From: Deltaproteobacteria bacterium
Lineage (GTDB): Bacteria > Desulfobacterota > JAENJC01
DNA length: 5,863 nucleotides
Direction of reading: 5' to 3'
NCBI GenBank assembly: GCA_016208525.1
Contig: JACQYJ010000198.1
Span: 1-5,863, forward strand
Positions 1-4,872 of this stretch are shown piece by piece. Positions within the stretch are counted from its first letter, which is position 1. Each line of letters starts with the position of its first letter. Position numbers and translations under genes: made by a program. The notes beneath the pieces are model-generated. The model worked only from the letters and a program-made list of their open reading frames with translations, was not told where the DNA came from and did no database searches.

Positions 1-2
1 AA

Positions 3-986
3 AACAGGGTAACTAAAGTGGAAGCTATCAGGATAATGACAGGCGCTCCTGTCCCCGAAGGCGCAGACACAGTTGTCATGGTGGAGGATACTTCGATGGA
101 TGGGGAAAGGGTAAAGGTCTTCCGGGAGACCCATCTCGGTGAGAATATAAGGAGGACAGGGGAGGACATAAAGACAGGACAGCTTGTCGTGCCTAAAGGC
201 GCTGTCATAAGACCGGCCGAGGTTGGCATTATGGCGACTTGCGGCAGGGCCTTTGTCTCAGTCTATCAGCGGCCCAGGGTTGCAGTGGTCTCTACCGGTG
301 ATGAACTGGTTGATGTGGATGAGGAGATAACGGAAGGGAAGATCGTTACATCCAACAGCTATACCCTTTCCGCCATGGCAGCCGATTGCGGGGCCGACGC
401 CTTTCAGCTTGGCATTGCCAGGGACACCAGGGAGGCCTTAAAAGAAAAGCTGCGTCAGGCCCTTCATGCCGATGCAATAATAACATCGGGAGGTGTTTCA
501 GTAGGGGACTTTGATTTTGTAAAGGATGTCCTGAAGGAACTTGGCTCGGAGATGAAATTCTGGAAGGTGGCGATGAAGCCGGGAAAACCTCTCGCCTTCG
601 GAACCATAGGAGGCAAGCCCGCCTTTGGCCTTCCTGGAAACCCTGTATCCTGTATGGTCTGTTTTGAGCAGTTCGTGAGGCCTTCCATTCTGAAGATGAT
701 GGGCCACAACAGGATATACAGGCCTGTAATCAATGCAACTCTAAAAGAGGATATAAAGAAGAAGACCGGCAGGAAGCACTTCATCTGCGCCTTTGCGAGG
801 TTTGAAGAAGGACAGTATACGGTAACGACCGCTGGAGACCATGGCTCAGGGATACTGAAGTCGATGGTTGCAGCCAACGCCCTTCTCATATTCCCCGAAG
901 AACTATCCCTTCTCAAGGCTGGAGACAAGGTAAAGGTCCAGCTTATAGACAGGACGTTCGACTATTCTGAGGCGCCCGGGTACTGA
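3..986 (+). CDS. moeA: MoeA, molybdopterin molybdenumtransferase (5' end outside window)
   Basis: MoeA inserts molybdate into adenylylated molybdopterin, the last common step of molybdenum cofactor synthesis in the cytoplasm. The frame is open to the left edge, so the gene is partial: 327 residues are visible against roughly 400 for the family, and about 75-85 N-terminal residues are missing. The GTG at 18 lies inside the conserved domain and is not the start. Counting from the first full codon at position 3: RIMTGAPVPEGAD at about 10-22, the MogA-like domain with VVSTGDEL (95-102) and TSGGVSVGDFDFV (161-173), then KPGKPLAFG (192-200) and GLPGNPVSC (209-217), and finally the C-terminal beta-barrel domain IV from about 240 to the end. 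All these are standard MoeA motifs and no key residue looks lost. No other molybdenum gene is in the window. There is no clear terminator directly after the stop; the hairpin at 1099-1193 may serve. Confidence 0.96.
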   Translation, partial: NRVTKVEAIRIMTGAPVPEGADTVVMVEDTSMDGERVKVFRETHLGENIRRTGEDIKTGQLVVPKGAVIRPAEVGIMATCGRAFVSVYQRPRVAVVSTGDELVDVDEEITEGKIVTSNSYTLSAMAADCGADAFQLGIARDTREALKEKLRQALHADAIITSGGVSVGDFDFVKDVLKELGSEMKFWKVAMKPGKPLAFGTIGGKPAFGLPGNPVSCMVCFEQFVRPSILKMMGHNRIYRPVINATLKEDIKKKTGRKHFICAFARFEEGQYTVTTAGDHGSGILKSMVAANALLIFPEELSLLKAGDKVKVQLIDRTFDYSEAPGY

Positions 987-1098
987 CTCTTTTAACGCTT
1001 CAAGACCTCAATCCCCCTTTCCCAAAGACAAATCGAGCCTTCCAACGCCCCGTGGATACAAACAACCTCGCAGGCAAATTAATCCAAATAATGCAATT

Positions 1099-1193
1099 AA
1101 CCACGGAGACACGGAGTTACAGAGAAATCTCTAAAATATTTTTATGCAGAATCAAAAAGGCCTCTTTCTCAGTGTCTCTGTGCCTCTGTGGTT
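1099..1193. repeat. Imperfect inverted repeat of the 'ccacggagacacggag' family (copy A)
   Basis: The arms 1099-1127 and 1165-1193 pair over 29 positions: 23 Watson-Crick pairs, 3 G-U pairs and 3 mismatches, around a 37-base loop. Each arm is made of degenerate 8-9 base units (cacggaga, cacggagtt, acagagaaa). All three wobble pairs are G-U when + strand RNA folds and would be C-A mismatches on the other strand, so the fold favours a moeA-sense transcript. A T-rich stretch (ttatattttt) follows the right arm, so it may also end moeA transcription. The motif resembles short dispersed repeats familiar from many environmental bacterial genomes; that resemblance is from memory. Confidence 0.85.
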
Positions 1194-1265
1194 ATATTTT
1201 TGATTCAAAATGCATTTTTCGGGTTGACGCTTCTAACGAACGTCGTCTCGATTGCGACTTTGACG

Positions 1266-1382
1266 TTATCCTGCCAGCAATTCTTGACACCAGGATAGCC
1301 GAGTGTTAATCTGCTCCAATGCCTGATGCAGCTCGCTATAGACACCAAAGTCTTTATCTTCGCCCTTCTCAATAAATCTCAT
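1266..1382 (-). pseudogene. Possible remnant of a small gene, 38 codons, antisense to the gap
   Basis: On the - strand the frame running from an ATG at 1382 to a TAA at 1266-1268 gives a 38-residue peptide with balanced, soluble-protein composition: it contains KGEDKDFGVYSELHQALEQ and ends in LSWCQELLAG. I do not recognise the family. The frame also continues upstream into the antisense of the ABC gene, where the composition becomes poor, so only the part up to about 1382 looks coding. A second - strand frame in the same place, ending at a TGA near 1207-1209 with VKVAIETTFVRSVNPKNAF, is also protein-like, which would fit a frameshifted fragment. Its ATG shares a CATG with the start codon of the ABC gene. 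No good ribosome site is present; a polypurine GA run lies about 15 bases upstream. It could be a real tiny gene, a decayed 3' end, or chance. Confidence 0.25.
1284..1312 (+). promoter_or_regulatory. Possible sigma-70 promoter for the ECF ATPase gene
   Basis: A perfect TTGACA lies at 1284-1289. After 17 bases comes TAATCT (1307-1312), a poor -10 that matches the consensus at only about three positions but is preceded by TG at 1304-1305 in the extended -10 position. A start near 1319 would leave a leader of about 60 bases before the ATG at 1381. The elements lie inside the antisense open frame, so they could be coincidental. Confidence 0.3.
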
Positions 1383-2184
1383 GATTGAACTTAAACATCT
1401 CTCTCTCTCTAACATCCTTACAAACATAAACATTACATTTCCTGAAGGCGGATATATTGGAATTGCCGGGCCCAACGGCTCAGGTAAAAGCAGCCTTGCG
1501 AGGATTATAAAAGGAATTCAAGACCCGTCGCGGGGAGAGGTATATATCAACGGGGAGATCAGACCTAAAGGCAAGGTGTCAAGTGGCATAGGCCTCCTCC
1601 TTTCCAGCCCTGAGAACCAGCTTGTCTCTTCATCAATAGAAGAGGATGTCGCATTCGGCCTTGAGAATATGAACCTGCCTTCTCTGGAAATCGCAAAAAG
1701 GACGGAGGAGGCCCTGAAATTAGGAGACCTTTGGGAGTTAAGGGATATCCCGGCCCATCATCTCTCTGCCGGACAGCAGCAGATGCTGGTTATTGCAGGA
1801 ATAATGGCCATGCAGCCGGGATACCTCATTATTGATGAAGGGACATCTATGATAGACCCTCAGGGAAGGGTTACTGTTCTTGACGCCGTAAAAAAGATTA
1901 ACAGGGAGAAGGGTGTCGGGGTCATACATATATCCCATGACCTCAGTGAGATCATCGTGGCCCGGACGATATTTATCCTTGACAGGGGAAATGTTGTATG
2001 GGGCGGCGAGCCGTCAAAACTCCATCACCAGGAACCTTTACTTAGGGGCCTTGGCATGGAGCTCCCGCCGCTACTAAAATTGAAATCCCTGATGATCAGC
2101 AGCGGCTATGATATAAGTGATAAGGCCATGACTGCGGAGGAGATGGCGGATGAGGTAATAAAGGTCATAAGCCGGTCTGTTTAA
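1381..2184 (+). CDS. ECF-type (CbiO/EcfA-like) ABC transporter ATP-binding protein
   Basis: This 267-residue protein is an ATPase of the energy-coupling-factor class, which drives import of vitamins or of cobalt/nickel together with a membrane T subunit and an S subunit. Walker A is GPNGSGKS at 30-37. The Q-loop with the ECF-typical pattern ENQLVSSSIEEDVAFG spans 78-93 (Q80). The signature is LSAGQQQ at 128-134, with Ala for the usual Gly. Walker B is YLIIDE at 148-153 with catalytic E153, followed by GTSMIDP where PTxxLDP is usual. The switch histidine is H186 (ISHD). The C-terminal tail (PPLLKL, then MTAEEMADEV) is also typical of ECF ATPases. All catalytic residues are present, so it should be active. 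ATG 1381 is the first possible start after a stop at 1339-1341, but it has no Shine-Dalgarno sequence. The N-terminus is a few residues shorter than usual before Walker A. No T or S gene lies beside it, so the substrate is unknown. Confidence 0.9.
   Translation: MIELKHLSLSNILTNINITFPEGGYIGIAGPNGSGKSSLARIIKGIQDPSRGEVYINGEIRPKGKVSSGIGLLLSSPENQLVSSSIEEDVAFGLENMNLPSLEIAKRTEEALKLGDLWELRDIPAHHLSAGQQQMLVIAGIMAMQPGYLIIDEGTSMIDPQGRVTVLDAVKKINREKGVGVIHISHDLSEIIVARTIFILDRGNVVWGGEPSKLHHQEPLLRGLGMELPPLLKLKSLMISSGYDISDKAMTAEEMADEVIKVISRSV
1398..1410 (+). repeat. CT dinucleotide run in the first codons of the ECF ATPase gene
   Basis: Six and a half TC/CT units run from 1398 to 1410 and encode His-Leu-Ser-Leu-Ser at residues 6-10. 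Gain or loss of one unit would shift the reading frame 30 bases after the start codon. The tract falls where relatives usually carry a Phe-Ser-Tyr-type strand end. Confidence 0.85.
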
Positions 2185-2202
2185 GTTATTTTGTAACTAC
2201 TC

Positions 2203-2401
2203 ACCACTGAGACACAGAGAGCACGGAGTTTCACGGAGGTTAACAATTTCAAAAGCCAAAGCCCAAATGCCAAAAGTGTTGCCATTTAGACATTTGCCAT
2301 TCATTTATCATTTGGATTTTGGCATTTGGATTTTTCTTTTCGTTTATCTATTTTTGAGTAATCATCTCCGTGTCTCTCTTTGTTCTCTGTGTCTCCGTGG
2401 T
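2203..2401. repeat. Outer inverted repeat of the 'ccacggagacacagag' family (copy B)
   Basis: The arms 2203-2238 and 2366-2401 are both 36 bases and pair with 29 Watson-Crick pairs, 2 G-U pairs and 5 mismatches. They share their motif with copy A at 1099-1193 but are separated by 127 bases that themselves contain a second, unrelated inverted repeat. The element fills nearly all the space between the convergent ECF ATPase and M16 genes. A + strand open frame through 2267-2482 is made of repeat sequence and is not a gene. Confidence 0.88.
2263..2329. repeat. Inner inverted repeat (ccaaatgccaaaa) nested inside copy B
   Basis: CCAAATGCCAAAA at 2263-2275 is matched by its exact 13-base reverse complement at 2317-2329, with several further pairs outward after a mismatch. 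The 41 bases between them repeat the words GCCATTTA, CATTTGCCATT and CATTTGGA. The motif is unrelated to the outer arms, so one repeat family sits in the loop of another. Confidence 0.85.
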
Positions 2402-2408
2402 TTTTTTA
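2366..2408 (+). terminator. Possible transcription end for the ECF ATPase gene (right arm of copy B plus T-run)
   Basis: The right arm of the copy B hairpin ends in CCGTGG followed at once by eight T residues (2401-2408, then ATTATTTC). Stem plus U-run is the layout of an intrinsic terminator, though the loop is very long at 127 bases, unlike classical terminators. No equal T-run follows the stem on the - strand, so it would act mainly on the ATPase transcript. Confidence 0.35.
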
Positions 2409-2438
2409 TTATTTCTTTTTTGCTGCTAAGTAGTAACG

Positions 2439-3773
2439 TTATTTTATCCCCGCCTTTTCTAAATCCCCCACTACTACCATGACGTAATTATCCGGATTCA
2501 GGTACTTCCGGGCAACCGTCAGAATGTCGTCCTTTGTAAGGGAATTTATAATCTTAGGATACCTGTCCGGGTAATCGAGACCAAGGTTGAATAATTCAAT
2601 GGCTGTAAGCATGCCGGCGATCTTTTTGTTTGTATCAAGCTTAAGCGGGAAACTCCCGGTCAGATATGCCTTTGCGTCCTCAAGTTCCTTGTCAGTCACA
2701 GGCGCCGATCTTATCCTTTCCATCTCCTTTAAGACCTCTTCAATGGCCACTTTAGCTGATTCATTTTTTGTCTGAACACCCACATTAAAGTAACCGGAGT
2801 ATTTCATGGGCGCGAAATAGCTATGGACATCATAGGCAAGACCCTTGTTGTCCCTGATGTTGTCCATAAGCCGGGATGTGAAGCCGCCGCCGCCCAGGAT
2901 ATAGTTCATTAGATATGCGGCATAGTAGTCGGGGTTTTCGCGCTCTATGCCAATGTGCCCAAGTACTATGTTGGCCTGGGTTATCTTCTTGTTTATCGGC
3001 TTCACTATCTTCCGGCTTATAGATTTTACAGGTGGGAATACAGGATTTACGACCTCTCTTTTCTTCCAATCCTTCAGATATCTGTTCAGTTTCGAGACTA
3101 TCTCTTCTTCCGTAACATCCCCAACCACTGCCATTATGGTGTTATTAGGGATGTAGTGGGCCGCATGGAACTTTACAATATCGTCCCTGATGATCCTGTC
3201 GAGAGTTTCCGGCAAACCTTCTGCAGGCCTGCCGTAAGGATGATCTCCAAAAACGGTCTTGGCAAACTCCTTTCCTGCCACGGCAGAGGGGTTCTCTTTC
3301 TCTTTTTCAATGGACGCCTTCGTCTCCCTGACCTTCCTCCTGATTTCGTCCTCAGGGAAAACAGGGTTAGTCAGTATGTCCGAAAGGATATCGAGCCCCA
3401 GGTCAAGGTCTTTTTTCAGGACGGTCAGATTTACGGCAGCCGAGTCATCCCCTCCCGATGCCCCGATGCTCCCCCCCACAAACTCTATCTCTTCAGCTAT
3501 CTGGGAAGAACTCCTTTTCTTCGTGCCTTCTGTCAATAATCCGGCAGTAATGTGGGCAAGACCGGCCCTGTCTGAAGGCTCCAGCACTTGCCCTGCCTTT
3601 ATCAGCATATTTATGGTCACCGAAGGTATGGTATGTCTCTCGGAAAGGAGAAGGACCATGCCGTTATCAAGAACTATCCGCTTCCCCAATGGAGCAGCAT
3701 AGGCAGCCGACCCCGTAAATAAAACAAGTGATATTATTAGAAACCGTGATACAGCGCCTATCTTATTTTTCAC
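2439..3773 (-). CDS. Exported M16-family peptidase homologue with a lost zinc site
   Basis: This 444-residue protein belongs to the M16 (insulinase/pitrilysin, M16B-type) family. I start it at GTG 3773 because GGAGG (3779-3783) sits five bases upstream; a longer frame reaching 3860 runs into repeat DNA. Residues 1-27 form a Sec signal peptide: a basic start, the hydrophobic core FLIISLVLFTG and the cleavage site AYA-A. The N-terminal M16 domain covers about 30-215. The zinc motif HxxEH should be at 74-78 but reads HITAG, so the catalytic Glu and second His are gone. The C-terminal domain (about 260-435) keeps the glycine-rich loop LGGGGFTSRL (293-302) and the substrate-binding pair R307 and Y314 in RDNKGLAY. 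In known two-subunit M16B enzymes one subunit carries zinc and the other the R/Y pair; this matches the second type. The active partner, normally next door, is absent here. It probably acts in the periplasm. The C-terminus looks slightly short. Confidence 0.92.
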   Translation of the reverse strand: MKNKIGAVSRFLIISLVLFTGSAAYAAPLGKRIVLDNGMVLLLSERHTIPSVTINMLIKAGQVLEPSDRAGLAHITAGLLTEGTKKRSSSQIAEEIEFVGGSIGASGGDDSAAVNLTVLKKDLDLGLDILSDILTNPVFPEDEIRRKVRETKASIEKEKENPSAVAGKEFAKTVFGDHPYGRPAEGLPETLDRIIRDDIVKFHAAHYIPNNTIMAVVGDVTEEEIVSKLNRYLKDWKKREVVNPVFPPVKSISRKIVKPINKKITQANIVLGHIGIERENPDYYAAYLMNYILGGGGFTSRLMDNIRDNKGLAYDVHSYFAPMKYSGYFNVGVQTKNESAKVAIEEVLKEMERIRSAPVTDKELEDAKAYLTGSFPLKLDTNKKIAGMLTAIELFNLGLDYPDRYPKIINSLTKDDILTVARKYLNPDNYVMVVVGDLEKAGIK

Positions 3774-3778
3774 AATAA

Positions 3779-3783
3779 CCTCC
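3779..3783 (-). promoter_or_regulatory. Ribosome binding site that fixes the GTG start of the M16 gene
   Basis: On the - strand GGAGG stands five bases (TTATT) before GTG 3773, and the peptide that follows begins directly with a signal sequence. The ATG at 3860 lacks such a site and lies inside the copy C repeat. Confidence 0.85.
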
Positions 3784-3821
3784 GTATATATTAATGACAA
3801 AATCGTAAAACTCTGTTTTCC

Positions 3822-3977
3822 ACCGCCGCGCAGAGGCAGGGAGAAGAAATATATGTCCACAGATTTCGCAGATTAGCACAGATTACAAAAGTAGGCGCTT
3901 CTAAGCGAAGATTTAAAATCTGTGTAATCTGTGGATTAAAAAGCTTTTGCTCTGCGCCTCAGCGTCTCTGCGGTTAA
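3822..3977. repeat. Outer inverted repeat of the 'ccgcagagacgctgaggcgcagag' type (copy C)
   Basis: The right arm, about 3950-3977, reads CTCTGCGCCTCAGCG then TCTCTGCGGTTAA. The left arm, about 3822-3844, is a shorter and degenerate counterpart (ACCGCCGCGCAGAGGCAGGG) that pairs only with gaps. It is a GC-richer cousin of the 'cacggag' repeats and lies between the M16 gene and the SPOUT methyltransferase gene. It encloses the cleaner inner repeat at 3857-3934. Confidence 0.65.
3857..3934. repeat. Inner inverted repeat of the 'ccacagattacacagatt' type, nested inside copy C
   Basis: The left arm (3857-3885) has three 9-10 base units: ccacagattt, cgcagatta and gcacagatta. The right arm (3917-3934) is the reverse complement of two such units (aatctgtg, taatctgtgg). 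At the centre is a small palindrome, CGCTTCTAAGCG (3896-3907). The unequal unit number shows that the arms change by whole units. Confidence 0.85.
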
Positions 3978-3987
3978 ATTTATCGAA

Positions 3988-4872
3988 TCAATTAATCTTA
4001 TCAGAACCTGAAATGAGTGCAACAGGTTTATTATTCCCCTGCTCCCTGCGCTGTCGAACAGCCTCGTAAAGCATGATGGTCGTTGACATGGCCAGGTTCA
4101 GGGAATCGGCCAGGCCCATCATAGGTATTCTAACAAGTAAATCCGCGATCGAAAGCCATGATTCACTCAACCCTTCATGCTCACTACCCATCACAATGGC
4201 GCAAGGTCCACCAAGGTTGGCATCGAAATACTCCAGTTCTGCATGTGGTGAAGTGGCAATCGTCTTTATCCCTTTTTCTCTCAGCCAGTTAACGGACTCA
4301 GAAGCTGTGGTCTTAACCACGGGGACAATAAATACTGTTCCTATGCTGGCCCTTACAACATTGGGATTATAGATATCGGTGCTTTTGCCGCATACAATGA
4401 TGCAGTCAACTCCTGCCGCATCTGCTGAACGGAGAATGGCCCCAAGGTTTCCCGGCTTTTCAACACCTTCAACAACAATAATAAGTGGAGGGTTTTTCAG
4501 AGGAATCTCATTTAAGGTTTTAATCGGCTGTTTTGCAACCGCAATAAGGCCAAAAGAGTCTTCCCTGTAAGCCATCTTCTCAAAGACATGGGCGCTTACC
4601 GGAATCAGTTCAGCGCTCTGCGCAGCTGCCGCCTTCAGTATTAAATCCTCTTCAGACCCTTTGAAGAGAGCGTCACAATAAAAGAGTCTTTTTATACTGA
4701 CGCCGCCCTTTATAGCGAGAGCCAGCTCCTTGATCCCTTCGATCAACATTAATCCAGTCAGATCCCTTTGGCGCCGGTCTGTCAGCTTGACGGCATCTCT
4801 GACCTTTGGGTTCTTGGCACTTGTTATTACCTCTGAACTCCTTACTCCCGACTCCTTACTCCTGACTGTCAT
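3988..4872 (-). CDS. TrmH/SpoU-family (SPOUT) RNA 2'-O-ribose methyltransferase
   Basis: This 294-residue enzyme would transfer a methyl group from S-adenosylmethionine to a ribose 2'-OH in rRNA or tRNA; relatives most often act on 23S rRNA. The N-terminal substrate-binding domain is at about 14-110 (EVITSAKNPKV, then GLMLIEGIKEL). The SPOUT knot follows: motif 1 VEGVEKPGNLGAILRSADAAG (from 134, with N142 and R148), motif 2 AIVMGSEHEGLS (225-236, E231), motif 3 IPMMGLADSLNLAMSTT (249-265, S257 and N259), then MLYEAVRQR. I start it at ATG 4872, whose ATGA overlaps the stop of the upstream gene by four bases, implying coupled translation; ATG 4881 is possible. Longer forms reaching 5025 only read the other gene out of frame. 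Residues 3-14 are encoded by a 14-base tandem repeat and probably are not part of the ancestral protein. The exact target cannot be told from sequence. Confidence 0.93.
   Translation of the reverse strand: MTVRSKESGVRSSEVITSAKNPKVRDAVKLTDRRQRDLTGLMLIEGIKELALAIKGGVSIKRLFYCDALFKGSEEDLILKAAAAQSAELIPVSAHVFEKMAYREDSFGLIAVAKQPIKTLNEIPLKNPPLIIVVEGVEKPGNLGAILRSADAAGVDCIIVCGKSTDIYNPNVVRASIGTVFIVPVVKTTASESVNWLREKGIKTIATSPHAELEYFDANLGGPCAIVMGSEHEGLSESWLSIADLLVRIPMMGLADSLNLAMSTTIMLYEAVRQRREQGNNKPVALISGSDKIN
4837..4867 (-). repeat. 14-base tandem repeat inside the 5' end of the SPOUT gene
   Basis: On the + strand ACTCCTTACTCCCG (4837-4850) is followed by ACTCCTTACTCCTG (4851-4864) and a partial ACT. It resembles dispersed 'gagtaaggagtcaggagt' repeats. 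It encodes RSKESGVRSS just after the start codon. The unit is not a multiple of three, so a change in copy number would shift the frame of the methyltransferase. Confidence 0.88.

Larger units (their letters stand above)
987..1380. other. 394-base gap between moeA and the ECF ATPase gene
   Basis: I see no convincing full-length gene on either strand. From left to right the gap holds about 110 bases with nothing recognised, a long imperfect hairpin of the 'cacggag' repeat family (1099-1193), an AT-rich stretch, a small imperfect hairpin around GACGC-TTC-TAAC-GAA-CGTC (1226-1244), and a - strand open frame from 1382 down to 1266 that looks protein-like and may be a gene remnant. An 85-codon open frame on the + strand (1052-1309) is read straight through the repeat arms and is not believed. 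The gap is longer than normal for this window and looks like a place where a gene has decayed or been displaced. Confidence 0.7.

Noticed and set aside
1011..1027. ATCCCCCTTTCCCAAAG after moeA as half of another dispersed palindrome
   Set aside because: No second arm of matching sequence is nearby, and the word is too short and simple to support a claim.
1221..1268. Possible integron attC-like or attachment site near GTTGAC/CTAACG
   Set aside because: The core words do not fit GTTRRRY and RYYYAAC, no integrase is present, and the hairpin is too small.
1052..1309. 85-codon + strand open frame after moeA
   Set aside because: It is read through both arms of repeat copy A (giving peptides such as SVSLCLCGYIF), has no ribosome site, and has no recognisable domain.
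2267..2482. 71-codon + strand open frame after the ECF ATPase gene
   Set aside because: It is composed of repeat copy B sequence (VSLCSLCLRGFF) and runs antisense into the 3' end of the M16 gene.
3471..3477. C7 (coding-strand G7) run in the M16 gene as a slippage site
   Set aside because: It encodes the glycines of the conserved GGSIGASGGDD region; one short homopolymer is not enough evidence of phase variation.
3774..3860. 29-residue N-terminal extension of the M16 protein from ATG 3860
   Set aside because: The extension lies in repeat DNA and would bury the signal peptide; GTG 3773 has a well-spaced GGAGG.
2203..3977. CRISPR-like array formed by the repeats
   Set aside because: The repeats are inverted pairs of different families, not regularly spaced direct repeats, and no cas gene is present.
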